Shown piece after piece: positions 7,692-16,878 of a stretch of 64,000 nucleotides of DNA. The notes beneath the pieces are model-generated. The model worked only from the letters and a program-made list of their open reading frames with translations. It was not told the origin of the DNA and ran no database searches. Both the position numbers and the translations under genes were made by a program. Position 1 is the stretch's first letter, and every line of letters starts with the position of its first letter. The DNA comes from Cystobacter fuscus (GTDB lineage: Bacteria; Myxococcota; Myxococcia; Myxococcales; Myxococcaceae): contig NZ_CP022098.1 of NCBI RefSeq assembly GCF_002305875.1, positions 7,564,001 through 7,628,000 on the forward strand, written 5' to 3'.

Positions 7692-9701
7692 ATGATGCAC
7701 CGCACGACGCCCCCCGGCCTCCCGTCGGACATGGACATCGAGAAGATGTCGCGAGCCTCCCGCATGGATTGGCTGTCGGGCGGTGGGGAGATGGGCGAGC
7801 TCATCCGATCCATGGATTGGTCCGCCACGCCCCTGGGTCCCGTCGAGTCCTGGCCCCAGAGCTTGCGCACCACCGTCAGCCTCTGCCTGTCCTCCACCTT
7901 CCCCCTCCTGATCGCCTGGGGACCCGAGCGCGTGCAGATCTACAACGACGCCTACCGCCCCATCTGCGGCGCCAAACACCCCCAATCCATGGGGCAGCGC
8001 TTCAACGAGTGCTGGGCCTCGGCGCTTCCCGCCGTCGGGGCCGTGGTCGACCGGGCCCAGGCGGGCACCGGCTCGTACCTCGAGAACCTGCCCATGATCC
8101 TCGACCGGTACGGCTACCTGGAGGAGGCATTCATGACCTTCTCCTTCAGCCCCATCCGCGACGAGTCGGGAAACGTCGGCGGCCTCTTCCACCCCATCAC
8201 CGAGACCACCGACAAGATGCTCAGCTCCCGGAGGACCCAGGCGCTGCAACACCTCGCCGCGCGGCTCGGCGACGTGAAGTCCCTGGCCGAGGTGGGCGAG
8301 CGGCTGAGCCAGGCCGCCGGGGAGTCCGTGCTCGATCTGCCCTTCCTGCTCTACTACCAGTTCGACGAGGCGGGCCGGCATGCCCGGCTGCTCGGAGGCA
8401 CCGGGCTCGCGCCGGACAGCGTGGCCCGGCCGGCCGAGCTCGATCTCGGGGGCCCGGACGAGCCGTGCTGGCCGCTGGCCCGGGTGCTGGAATCGCGGCG
8501 GATGGAGCGGGTGGAGGATCTGCGGAGCCGGTTCGGCGCCTGGATCTGCGAGCCCTACGAGGAGCCTCCCCATCAGGCACTGCTCATTCCCCTGCTGCCG
8601 GTGGGCGCGGCCTCCCCCACCGGGTGCCTGGTGGCGGGCATCAGCGTGCGGCGCGCCCTGGACGCGAGCTACCGCGCCTTCTACGAGCTGCTGGGCAACA
8701 CCGTGACGACCGCCCTCACCAACGTCCGGGCGCACGAGGAGGAGCAGAAGCGCGCCGCGGCCCTCGCCGAGATCGATCGCGCCAAGACGGCCTTCTTCTC
8801 CAACGTGTCCCACGAGTTCCGCACGCCCCTGACCCTGATGCTGGGGCCGCTGGAGGACTCGCTGGCGGATCTCCAGGAGCCGCTGTCCGACGGGCAGCGC
8901 CAGCGGCAGCAGCTCATCCACCGCAACGGCCTGCGGCTGCTCAAGCTCGTCAACTCCCTGCTGGACTTCTCCCGCATCGAGGCGGGCCGGGTCCAGGCCA
9001 GCTACCGGCCCACCGACCTGTCCCAGCTCACCGTGGACCTGGCGAGCGCCTTCGAGTCGGCGATGGCCCAGGCGGGACTCACGTACACCGTCACGGCGCC
9101 CTCCCTCCCCGAGCCCGTCTACGTGGACACCGACTTCTGGGAGAAGATCGTCCTCAACCTCATCTCCAACGCCTTCAAGTTCACCCTGAAGGGCGGCGTC
9201 GACGTCCAGCTCACCCCGCGCGAGGGCCGGGTACGGTTGACGGTGCGGGATACCGGAACCGGCATTCCCGAGGCCGAGATGCCTCGTCTGTTCGAGCGCT
9301 TCCACCGCGTGGAGACCACCCGGGGCCGCACCTACGAGGGCACGGGCATCGGACTGGCGCTGGTGCAGGAGCTGGTGAGGTTGCAGGGCGGCTCGCTCCG
9401 CGCGGAGAGCGTGGAGGGACAGGGCAGCGCGTTCCATGTCGAGCTGCCCTTCGGCCATGCCCACCTGGATCCCTCGCGCGTCGATCCGCGCGACAAACCC
9501 CTGGGCTCGCAATCCTTGAGCGCGGCCTTCGCCGAGGAGGCGCTGCGCTGGTTGCCCGATGCGGTGGAAGGCCCCCCTGCCCCGGCGCCCGTCACCCCGC
9601 AAGAGCCCGTCTCCCCGTCGTGCTCGAGCAGCAGCTCATCGGCATCGTCAGCCACGATCTGCGCAGTCCCATCTCGGCCATCGTCATGTCGACGCAACTG
9701 A
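7692..9701 (+). CDS. Sensor histidine kinase, 5' part of a frame-broken multi-domain kinase
   Basis: 669 aa as read. PAS-like sensor (about 35-150), GAF-like region (about 175-345), HisKA with His374 in SNVSHEFRTPL, HATPase with NLISNAFKFT and GTGIGLAL (about 480-590). After FGHAHLDPSRV and EALRWLPDA the frame turns into Ser-rich low complexity for the last 30 or so residues. That tail is the out-of-frame reading of a second HisKA domain, which is encoded in another frame from 9620. In the family as I recall it, the EALRWLPDA segment is usually followed by a receiver domain. The last 25-35 residues are therefore probably not native. Confidence 0.75.
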   Translation: MMHRTTPPGLPSDMDIEKMSRASRMDWLSGGGEMGELIRSMDWSATPLGPVESWPQSLRTTVSLCLSSTFPLLIAWGPERVQIYNDAYRPICGAKHPQSMGQRFNECWASALPAVGAVVDRAQAGTGSYLENLPMILDRYGYLEEAFMTFSFSPIRDESGNVGGLFHPITETTDKMLSSRRTQALQHLAARLGDVKSLAEVGERLSQAAGESVLDLPFLLYYQFDEAGRHARLLGGTGLAPDSVARPAELDLGGPDEPCWPLARVLESRRMERVEDLRSRFGAWICEPYEEPPHQALLIPLLPVGAASPTGCLVAGISVRRALDASYRAFYELLGNTVTTALTNVRAHEEEQKRAAALAEIDRAKTAFFSNVSHEFRTPLTLMLGPLEDSLADLQEPLSDGQRQRQQLIHRNGLRLLKLVNSLLDFSRIEAGRVQASYRPTDLSQLTVDLASAFESAMAQAGLTYTVTAPSLPEPVYVDTDFWEKIVLNLISNAFKFTLKGGVDVQLTPREGRVRLTVRDTGTGIPEAEMPRLFERFHRVETTRGRTYEGTGIGLALVQELVRLQGGSLRAESVEGQGSAFHVELPFGHAHLDPSRVDPRDKPLGSQSLSAAFAEEALRWLPDAVEGPPAPAPVTPQEPVSPSCSSSSSSASSATICAVPSRPSSCRRN

Positions 9702-10294
9702 TGCTGCGCCGCATGGACCTGGACGAGAAGACGGCGAAGATGGCCGCGCGCATCCAGACCAGCGCGGAGCGTGCCAACCGGATGATCCGCGACCTGCTCG
9801 ACTTCACCCAGGCCCGGCTGGGCGGGGGTCTGCGCATCGAGCGCGCGCCCACGGCGCTGCATGACATCGTCTGGCACGCCGTGGAGGAGGTGAAGCTCGC
9901 GCATTCCGAGCGCGAGTTCCTCCTCGACATGGACGAGATGCCCACCGGCGAGTGGGACGCGGATCGGCTCTCCCAGGTGGTGATCAACCTCGTGACCAAC
10001 GCGGTGAAGTACAGCCCCGTGCCCAGCCCCGTGCACATCCAGGTCCGCAAGCGGACCCACCAGGCCTTGATCGAGGTGCACAACGGCGGCGAGCCCATCT
10101 CCCCGGCCCTGCTCCCCCTGCTCTTCGAGCCCTTGCAGCGCGGCGGGCAGAGCGTGGACAAGGCGGGCCGGAGCATCGGCCTGGGGCTCTACATCGTGGA
10201 GCAGATCGTCCGCGCGCATGGCGGTACGGTCAGCGTCCAATCGACCATCCAGAGTGGCACGACCTTCTCGGTCCACCTGCCCCTCCAGGTTTGA
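9620..10294 (+). CDS. HisKA-HATPase kinase module in a shifted frame (broken 3' half)
   Basis: 224 aa if started at the GTG at 9620. It opens directly with LIGIVSHDLRSPISA (phospho-acceptor His near residue 11), then NLVTNAVKYS (N box) and SIGLGLYIVEQIV (G2 box), ending in a normal kinase C-terminus. There is no sensory domain, and the start overlaps the preceding kinase by 82 bp in a different frame with a poor ribosome site. Homologous multi-domain kinases carry this module as the C-terminal end of one long protein. The simplest reading is a gene disrupted by an internal deletion or frameshift; a short stand-alone kinase or a sequencing indel remain possible. Confidence 0.6.
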   Translation: MLEQQLIGIVSHDLRSPISAIVMSTQLMLRRMDLDEKTAKMAARIQTSAERANRMIRDLLDFTQARLGGGLRIERAPTALHDIVWHAVEEVKLAHSEREFLLDMDEMPTGEWDADRLSQVVINLVTNAVKYSPVPSPVHIQVRKRTHQALIEVHNGGEPISPALLPLLFEPLQRGGQSVDKAGRSIGLGLYIVEQIVRAHGGTVSVQSTIQSGTTFSVHLPLQV

Positions 10295-10347
10295 CGCGGT
10301 CCGGCCTGACAGGAGCCGGTCCTCCTGACCTAGAGTGCGCCCCCATC

Positions 10348-11934
10348 ATGGCCCACTCCCCTCTCCGTCAGGCAGTGCCCGCCTCGGCGCTGGTGTCCTT
10401 GTTGGCGCTCGCGTGCAACAACCCCCCGCCCGTCACCATCCCGGACCCCCCCCAGGTCACCGTGCGCCTGGAGGAGACGAGCACCGTGGGACGCGGCTTC
10501 AAGCTCTCCATCTCCACCTCCGGGTGCGATCAGGTGCAGCGGCTGGAGCTGTTCAACGACACCACGCGCATCAAGCAGGTGCCCTACGGCGGCAATCCCA
10601 CCCCGGTGGAGCTGGCTCGCGACGAGATCAGCTACGCGCAGGGCCTCGCGGTGCCCCTGTCCCTGAGCGCCCGCGTCACCTGCGCCGATGGCCGCACCAA
10701 TGTCTCCCAGGGCCAGGTGGCCACCTTCTTCCCCGTGGAGGAGGTGGTGGAGCCGGCCACGGCCAACACCCAGGTGGTGCCGGACTACTTCGTCGTCGAC
10801 GGCAGCGGCAACTCCGTGTCGTTCATCGGCTGCGCGATGGATGGCACCCGCCCGTTCCTCTACCGGGTGGACAAGAGCAACCCGAGTTCCGCCCAGCGCG
10901 TGGAGATCAACTTCCCCTGTGACGCGACCACGCTCATCACCGACCGCAAGCCAGCCGGCACGGGCACCCGCTGGGTCTGGACGCCGGGCCGGGGCCTGCT
11001 CTCCCTCGACGCGAGCTTCAAGGTCATCTACTCGACCAACGCCGCCGTGGAAAACCTCGTGGTGGCCGCCGACGGCAATGCCTTCATCTACAACGTCACG
11101 GGCCTCTATCTGGTCACGCCCCAGGGGCAGGTGCGCTGGAGCCGGGAGTACACCGGAGCGGCGAACCCTCTTCCCGGCCGGCCCGCGGGAGATCCCGTCC
11201 ACATCACCAGTGGGACCCAGGCGGGCCGGGTCCTGGTGCCCCTGCGCGAGGAGCACACCGAGACCGTCAACCTCCGCGTGGTGGTCCTGGACTACGCCAC
11301 CACCGACCCCAACGGGAAGCAGCTCGCCCAGTACGAGATCGATGAACTCAATCCCATCCAGGCGGCCTGGACGGCGTTCAACGACACCGGCACGGTGATG
11401 TACCTGGGCACGCAGCAACAAGGTTCGGCGACCGTCCGCGCCTGCGCCCTCGGGCAGACCAAGCCCTGCCAGTCCACGTATCCCCAGTCCCGGCTGTGGA
11501 TCAGCGATCCGATTCCGGGCGCCCTCGCCGCGCTGATTCCGTACGCCAACAACAACCGCCTGGCGGTCATCACCTCCAACCGCTTCTGGTTCATGGACGT
11601 GAAGCGCAACTCGCCCACCGAGAGCCGGATCATCAACAAGGATCAGCAGGCCCTCACGCCCACCGGCGCGCTGGTGGGACGCTTCGCCCAGCCCGGCAAG
11701 GACGACGCGTTCTTCATGTTCAACAGCGCGCCCGGCACGAGCGATGTCCCCAACCCCTACCCGGTGGAGATCGTCGCCACGGACGCGGCCGAGCAGGGCC
11801 TGCTCTACCGCTATCAAATCCCAGGCGGCCTGAGCCTCTACGGGGCCCTGGACGACGCCGGCACGCTCTGGATGCGCGCGGGCCGCAAGCTGGTGAAGCC
11901 CTACTCTCTGACCGAGTACCGGCAGTTGCGTTGA
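10348..11934 (+). CDS. Lipoprotein of unknown function
   Basis: 528 aa. Signal peptide with lipobox LALAC near residue 20, so it is probably lipid-anchored. After the Cys comes a Pro-rich stretch (NNPPPVTIPDPPQV), an immunoglobulin-like segment, then repeated beta strands such as NLVVAADGNAFIYNVTG and LYLVTPQGQVRWSREY, typical of a propeller-like fold (PQQ/WD-type). Catalytic motifs are absent. A short gap of 53 bp separates it from the broken kinase, and it converges on the next gene with 7 bp between stops. Function unknown. Confidence 0.75.
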   Translation: MAHSPLRQAVPASALVSLLALACNNPPPVTIPDPPQVTVRLEETSTVGRGFKLSISTSGCDQVQRLELFNDTTRIKQVPYGGNPTPVELARDEISYAQGLAVPLSLSARVTCADGRTNVSQGQVATFFPVEEVVEPATANTQVVPDYFVVDGSGNSVSFIGCAMDGTRPFLYRVDKSNPSSAQRVEINFPCDATTLITDRKPAGTGTRWVWTPGRGLLSLDASFKVIYSTNAAVENLVVAADGNAFIYNVTGLYLVTPQGQVRWSREYTGAANPLPGRPAGDPVHITSGTQAGRVLVPLREEHTETVNLRVVVLDYATTDPNGKQLAQYEIDELNPIQAAWTAFNDTGTVMYLGTQQQGSATVRACALGQTKPCQSTYPQSRLWISDPIPGALAALIPYANNNRLAVITSNRFWFMDVKRNSPTESRIINKDQQALTPTGALVGRFAQPGKDDAFFMFNSAPGTSDVPNPYPVEIVATDAAEQGLLYRYQIPGGLSLYGALDDAGTLWMRAGRKLVKPYSLTEYRQLR

Positions 11935-11941
11935 GCGGCGC

Positions 11942-12643
11942 TCACCCCGCGAAGGGCAGACCCTCGGTCTTGCCCTCGAGGTCCGCCCTCGAGGCCCACC
12001 CCAACAGCCCGGTGGAGGACTTCACGAGGTAGAACTCCTCGCCCGGGCGCCCCGAGGTGTCCGCGGCGAGCACCTGGATGCGTGAGTCCTGCGCCAGGGT
12101 GGCCACCGGCGTCTTGTCGCTCCGGCCCTGGACGATGGGGAAGGACTGCTTCACCTTGCACTCGACGCCCACGGCGTAGAGGGGCTGGGGCACCGCGCGG
12201 ATCTTCCACGCCGGGCGATCCAGGACGTACTTCTCCCGCTTGTTCCAGAAGCCCATCCAGGAGTCCGAGAGGATGATGCCATTGCCCTTGGCCTCGGTCA
12301 GGGCGTGGACCTCGCCCAGGGGCTTGAGCGTCTTGCCATCGAAGCCATAGAGGAAGACACGGTGGTCGCTGTCCGTCTGGCCCGTGGTGATGGCGATGTC
12401 CTTCCACTTGTCGCCGCGGTCCAGGTCCACGACCTCCACTCCACCCTCGTTGGGATCCTCGGTCTTCGCCCGGACGCTGGCGCTTCCCACCTGGAGGGTG
12501 AAGCCCCCCTGATCCACGTCCCACTTCACGGTGATGGACTCCGGCTTGCCATCCCCATCGAGGTCCGCGCGCACGGGCTCGGCGGCCAGCACCGGAAGAG
12601 ACAGCAACACGGGAGACAGGGCGATCAGGACTCGAGCCTTCAT
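11942..12643 (-). CDS. Secreted FG-GAP/SH3-like protein, function unknown
   Basis: 233 aa. A clean signal peptide (MKARVLIAL to VLA) is followed at once by ADLDGDGKPES, an Asp-rich calcium-type loop of the FG-GAP/VCBS kind, and later by RVFLYGFDGKTLKPL. The last 65 residues, with TPVATLAQDSRIQVL and GLLGWASRADLEG, look like a bacterial SH3-type domain. Probably periplasmic or secreted. The ATG at 12643 is chosen because the signal peptide begins there. It is divergent from the membrane protein at 12714 with 70 bp between. Confidence 0.7.
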   Translation of the reverse strand: MKARVLIALSPVLLSLPVLAAEPVRADLDGDGKPESITVKWDVDQGGFTLQVGSASVRAKTEDPNEGGVEVVDLDRGDKWKDIAITTGQTDSDHRVFLYGFDGKTLKPLGEVHALTEAKGNGIILSDSWMGFWNKREKYVLDRPAWKIRAVPQPLYAVGVECKVKQSFPIVQGRSDKTPVATLAQDSRIQVLAADTSGRPGEEFYLVKSSTGLLGWASRADLEGKTEGLPFAG

Positions 12644-12713
12644 GGAAGCGACCTCGGGGAAAAGGGGCGGACATCCTACCGGCCCGGCGCCTGTTTCCAC
12701 GGGAGCCCGGGTG

Positions 12714-13478
12714 ATGACTAGACTGATGGGCATGGAACGCCTCCGCTCCACCCCGTCCACCGCCACCTCCGAGGACGTTCCGTCCCTCCCCTCCGCCTTG
12801 GAGGTGCCGGACAACAGACGCCAGGCCGTTCCGCTACTCGATCGGCTGAACGCCCTGCGCTCGGAGGGCGTCACGCCGGACGAGGTGGCGTCCTTCCTGG
12901 ACGGACTCGTGAGGCCCCTGGGCCCGGAGGAGTCCCCGCGGAGCCGCGCGGACCTCCTGTTGAAGGTGCTGGAGGACGAGCGGCTGTGCACCCTGACCAC
13001 CTCCGATGGGCGACAGGTGGGCGGCGCGGCCCTGGAGGCCTTGCAGGAGCTGGGCTTTCCCTTCGCGCTCGAGGTGACCCCCACCATGCTCGCCCGGGTC
13101 CGCGAGCATCAGGCCGCCGCCAGGCCCATGACCGGCATCCCGGGCGGGCTGGGCGCGGCCGTGGCCAGCGCCGCGTTGGTCTGGGCGGTGTACCTGCCCA
13201 CCGTCCCAGCGGAGTACAAGATCTGGCTCTCCGTGCTGCTGCTCGGACCCGTGGCGATATCGGCCCTCGCCAGGTGGGGCGACCTTCCGTCGCTCCATCG
13301 CATCGCCAACCTCGCTCAGTGGCTGGTGGGCCTGGCGTGTCTGCTCGCGGCCTTCAACACGGAGAAGGTCTCCACGACCCTCACCCTGGGCTTCGCCGGA
13401 GTCCTGGCGCACCTCTCCGCCTGGCTCCTGCGCAACGGCCCTTCGAAGGGGCCGCCTCCGCCGGAGCCCGAGCGCTGA
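12714..13478 (+). CDS. Membrane protein with cytoplasmic N-terminal domain, function unknown
   Basis: 254 aa. The first 135 residues are soluble and contain a helical segment (LLDRLNALRSEGVTPDEVASF). Four hydrophobic helices follow: GAAVASAALVWAVYLP, IWLSVLLLGPVAISAL, LAQWLVGLACLLAAF and LTLGFAGVLAHLSAWLL. It ends in a Pro/Glu tail. The start at 12714 has GGGAG eight bases upstream; ATGs at 12726 and 12732 are alternatives. Not recognised as a named family. Confidence 0.65.
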   Translation: MTRLMGMERLRSTPSTATSEDVPSLPSALEVPDNRRQAVPLLDRLNALRSEGVTPDEVASFLDGLVRPLGPEESPRSRADLLLKVLEDERLCTLTTSDGRQVGGAALEALQELGFPFALEVTPTMLARVREHQAAARPMTGIPGGLGAAVASAALVWAVYLPTVPAEYKIWLSVLLLGPVAISALARWGDLPSLHRIANLAQWLVGLACLLAAFNTEKVSTTLTLGFAGVLAHLSAWLLRNGPSKGPPPPEPER

Positions 13479-13495
13479 ACCCCCACGCCGCCGGC

Positions 13496-14236
13496 TCAGG
13501 GCCGGTCCGCGACGAGCAGCGCCTCGACGTTGCCCGCGGGGCCCGGCACGGTGGAGTCCATCACCCCGCGCACCGTGAGGCCCTGCCGCTGGACGAAGGC
13601 GACCGTGGAGTCGATGGCCTCCTGGCGCGCGGCCACGTCCCGCACCACGCCGCCCTTGCCCACCCGATCCGGCCCCACCTCGAACTGGGGCTTCACGAGC
13701 GCCACCAACAGGCCCTTGGGCTTGAGGAAGGGCAGCACCGCGGGCAGCACCTGCGTGAGCGAGATGAAGCTCACGTCGATGACCACCACGTCCACCGGCT
13801 CGGGCAGATCCTCGGCGGTGAGGTAGCGGGCGTTGACGCGCTCGCGCGAGCGGATGCGCGGATCCGTGCGCAGCTTCTCGTGGAGCTGCCCATAGCCCAC
13901 GTCGATGGCATGCACGCGCACGGCCCCCTCTTGCAGGAGGCAGTCGGTGAAGCCGCCCGTGCTGGCGCCGATGTCCGCCGCCACCCGGCCGCGCATGTCC
14001 AGGCCGAAGCGATCGATGGCGGCCTTGAGCTTCAACCCACCCCGCGACACGTAGGGCAACACCTCGCCCTTGAGTCGCAGTTCCGCCTCCACGGGCACCA
14101 GCGAGCCGGGCTTGTCCACGCGTTGATCGCCGACGACCACCTGGCCGGCGAGGATGAGGGCCTGGGCCTTGGTCCGCGACTCCGCGAGCCCCCGCTCCAC
14201 CACCAACACGTCCAGCCGCTCCTTGCGCGGCTTCAT
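13496..14236 (-). CDS. tlyA: TlyA-family rRNA 2'-O-methyltransferase
   Basis: 246 aa. N-terminal S4 RNA-binding domain (1-60, with RLDVLVVERGLAESRTKAQA) and an FtsJ-type Rossmann methyltransferase (80-240). The SAM site is ADIGASTGGFTDCLL, and VDVVVIDVSFISL carries the acidic strand end. TlyA methylates cytidine 2'-OH in 16S and/or 23S rRNA and in some bacteria affects capreomycin sensitivity. Its ATG overlaps the dxs stop by 4 bp (ATGA). The dxs-tlyA pairing is common in bacteria and supports the call. Confidence 0.92.
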   Translation of the reverse strand: MKPRKERLDVLVVERGLAESRTKAQALILAGQVVVGDQRVDKPGSLVPVEAELRLKGEVLPYVSRGGLKLKAAIDRFGLDMRGRVAADIGASTGGFTDCLLQEGAVRVHAIDVGYGQLHEKLRTDPRIRSRERVNARYLTAEDLPEPVDVVVIDVSFISLTQVLPAVLPFLKPKGLLVALVKPQFEVGPDRVGKGGVVRDVAARQEAIDSTVAFVQRQGLTVRGVMDSTVPGPAGNVEALLVADRP

Positions 14237-15990
14237 GGTGCTTCCTCCTCGAGCAACGCCTGGGCCGCGCGTCGCAACCCCGCGGCATCAAGGCCCAGGT
14301 GCGCCCGCTGCACGCGCGCATCTCCATGGGGGACGAAGACATCCGGCATGCCGAGCAGCGTCACCCGGGCCTTCACGCGCCGGGCGGCGAGCACCTCCAA
14401 CACCGCGCTGCCCAGGCCTCCGTGCGTCGTGCCCTCCTCCGCCACCACCAGACGCCCACAGGCGGCGGCTTCCAGCACGGCCGCCTCGTCGAGCGGGGTG
14501 ACGAAGCGCGCGTCCACCACGCTCCAGTCCGGCTCCGCCGCGGCGGCCTCCAGCGCGGACAGGGCGAGTGGCCCCAGGGTGAGCAGGCACACGCGCGGAG
14601 CCCGCGCCCGCTTCAACCAGCGCGCGCCCCGTCCCGTCCCCAGCGGCTCGGGCGTGAGTCCGGCCGGCCACTCCGGCAAGGTGCCCCGGGGAAAGCGCAT
14701 CAGCGAGGGGCCCGGCAGCGCGAGCGCGGTGGCGAGCAACTCCGGCACGTCCCCACCCGTCACCGGTGCCATGAGCGTGAGGCCGGGAATGGGCCGCAGC
14801 GAGGCCACGTCGTAGGTGCCCTGGTGCGTGGCGCCATCCGCCCCCACGAGGCCCGCGCGATCCACGGCGAAGAGCACGGGCAGGCCCGGCAGGCAGACGT
14901 CGTGGATGATCTGATCGTACGCGCGCTGCAGGAACGTCGAGTAGATGGCGCACACGGGCCGCAGTCCCGTGGCGGCCAGGCCCGCGCAGAAGGTGACGGC
15001 GTGAGACTCGGCGATGCCCACGTCGAAGACGCGCTCGGGGAAGCGCTGCTGGAGCCGCACCAGGGCGCTGCCTTCCAGCATGGCCGGCGTCACCGTCACC
15101 ACGCGCGCGTCTCGCACCATCAGCTCTTCCACGGCGGAGGCGAAGGCCTCGCTGAAGGTGCGCTGGCCCCCGCGCGAGCGCACGAGCTTCCCATCCCGCC
15201 ACTCGTACGGGCCCATGGCGTGGCCGCGCGTCTGGAGATCCGCCTCGGCGGGGGGAAAGCCCCGGCCCTTGCGCGTGAGCACGTGCACCACCACCGGGCG
15301 CGACGAGGTGCGCGCCTCGCGCAGCGCGTGCAGGAGCGTGGGCAGATCGTGTCCGTCCAGGGGCCCCAGGTAGGTGAAGCCGAGCCCCTCGAAGAAGGCC
15401 CGGGCCCCGCTCGTGCGCAGCAGCGCGGGGATGGCGCCCACGTTGGCGGAGATGGACATCTGGTTGTCGTTGAGCACCACCACCAGCGGCAGGTGCGAGC
15501 CCCCGGCGTTGTTGAGCCCCTCGAAGGTGAGGCCCCCGGTGAGGGCTCCGTCACCCACCACCGCCACCGCGTGCCCGGGCAGCCCGCGCAGCCGCCGGCC
15601 CTGGAGCATGCCCAGCGCGGCGGAGACGGCGGTGCTCGCGTGGCCCGCGGCCAGGGCATCGTGCGGGCTCTCGCGGGGATCCAGGAAGGGCGCGATGCCC
15701 CCGGCCTGGCGCAGGGTGTCCATGCGCTCGCGCCGGCCGGTGAGCAGCTTGTGGGCGTAGGCCTGGTGGCCCACGTCGAAGACGAGCGCGTCCTGGGGCG
15801 AGTGGAAGACGCGGTGCAGGGCGACGATGAGCTCCACCGCGCCCAGCGAGGCACCCAGGTGGCCGCCCACGCGGCCACACAGGGCGATGATGTCCTCCCG
15901 CAGCTCCTCGCACAGACGGGGCAGGTCGGACTCGGGCAGGGCCCGGAGGTCCTTCGGTTCGTGGATGCGCGGCAGGAGCCGCTCCGTCAC
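14233..15990 (-). CDS. dxs: 1-deoxy-D-xylulose-5-phosphate synthase
   Basis: 585 aa. Condenses pyruvate and glyceraldehyde-3-phosphate, the first step of the MEP isoprenoid pathway, using thiamine diphosphate. Visible: GHLGASLGAVEL, FDVGHQAYAHKLLTGR, the ThDP/Mg motif VVGDGALTGGL ending in NN (GLNNAG), and the transketolase pyrimidine domain with FDVGIAESHAVTFCAG. It is slightly shorter than the roughly 620 aa E. coli enzyme. It overlaps ispA and tlyA by 4 bp each, so it is translated as part of one isoprenoid/RNA modification operon. Confidence 0.96.
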   Translation of the reverse strand: MTERLLPRIHEPKDLRALPESDLPRLCEELREDIIALCGRVGGHLGASLGAVELIVALHRVFHSPQDALVFDVGHQAYAHKLLTGRRERMDTLRQAGGIAPFLDPRESPHDALAAGHASTAVSAALGMLQGRRLRGLPGHAVAVVGDGALTGGLTFEGLNNAGGSHLPLVVVLNDNQMSISANVGAIPALLRTSGARAFFEGLGFTYLGPLDGHDLPTLLHALREARTSSRPVVVHVLTRKGRGFPPAEADLQTRGHAMGPYEWRDGKLVRSRGGQRTFSEAFASAVEELMVRDARVVTVTPAMLEGSALVRLQQRFPERVFDVGIAESHAVTFCAGLAATGLRPVCAIYSTFLQRAYDQIIHDVCLPGLPVLFAVDRAGLVGADGATHQGTYDVASLRPIPGLTLMAPVTGGDVPELLATALALPGPSLMRFPRGTLPEWPAGLTPEPLGTGRGARWLKRARAPRVCLLTLGPLALSALEAAAAEPDWSVVDARFVTPLDEAAVLEAAACGRLVVAEEGTTHGGLGSAVLEVLAARRVKARVTLLGMPDVFVPHGDARVQRAHLGLDAAGLRRAAQALLEEEAP

Positions 15991-16877
15991 GAGCTGCGCT
16001 CCACCGAGTAGCGCGCGAGCGCCGCCAGCGGACCCGAGCGGGGCTCCAGCGGGGCCACGGCGGCGATGGCGTCGGCCACCTTGCGCGCCGCGAGCTGCTT
16101 GGACTCCTCCAGGCCCAGCACCGCCGGGAAGGTGTGACGTCCGGCGGCGGCGTCCGCGCCCACGGGCTTGCCCAGGGTGGACGCGTCGCTCGTGACGTCC
16201 AGCACGTCATCGGCGATCTGGAAGGCGAGCCCCACCGCGTCCCCGTAGGCGTCCGCGCGGGCGAGCGCATCGGCACTGCCACCCGCGGCGATGACGCCCA
16301 TGCGGCACGCGGCGCGGATGAGGGCGCCCGTCTTCAGGCGATGCATCCGGGTGAGGTAGTCGATGTGGGCCGGCCGATCCTCGGCGATGTCCAGCACCTG
16401 GCCGCCCACCATGCCCGAGGAACCCGCGGCCACGGCCAGCTCGCGGCAGAGCGCGGCGCGCATCGGCTCGGGGCCGCCGGCCACCAGGGCGAAGGCATCC
16501 GTGAGCAGCGAGTCGCCCGCGAGGATGGCCATCGCCTCGCCGTACACCTTGTGGTTGGTGGGCACGCCCCGGCGCAGATCGTCGTCGTCCATGGACGGCA
16601 GGTCATCGTGCACGAGCGAGTAGGTGTGGATGAACTCGAGCGCGCACGCGCAGTCCTCCACCACCCGCGACACGGTGCTCTGCTGGAGCACGGCCTCGGC
16701 GAAGCTCAGGCACAACACCGGACGCAGCCGCTTGCCACCCGCCAGCAGCGAGTAGCGGATGGACTCGAGCAGGCGGGGGGGCACATGGGTCCCCAGCTCC
16801 TCCGTGCGCGAGCGCAGCAGCGCTTCCACCCGCTGCTGCTGGGTGTTCAGGTAGGCATCCAGATCGAAAGACGACAT
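15987..16877 (-). CDS. ispA: Farnesyl/geranylgeranyl diphosphate synthase
   Basis: 296 aa, trans-prenyltransferase. Both aspartate-rich motifs are present: DDLPSMDDDD and IADDVLDVTSD, together with GGKRLRPVL for pyrophosphate binding. It elongates DMAPP with IPP in the cytoplasm, directly downstream of the MEP pathway that dxs opens. Chain length (C15 or C20) cannot be set from the sequence alone; the length and motif spacing fit the short-chain IspA type. The stop overlaps the dxs start by 4 bp. Confidence 0.93.
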   Translation of the reverse strand: MSSFDLDAYLNTQQQRVEALLRSRTEELGTHVPPRLLESIRYSLLAGGKRLRPVLCLSFAEAVLQQSTVSRVVEDCACALEFIHTYSLVHDDLPSMDDDDLRRGVPTNHKVYGEAMAILAGDSLLTDAFALVAGGPEPMRAALCRELAVAAGSSGMVGGQVLDIAEDRPAHIDYLTRMHRLKTGALIRAACRMGVIAAGGSADALARADAYGDAVGLAFQIADDVLDVTSDASTLGKPVGADAAAGRHTFPAVLGLEESKQLAARKVADAIAAVAPLEPRSGPLAALARYSVERSS

Positions 16878-16878
16878 G

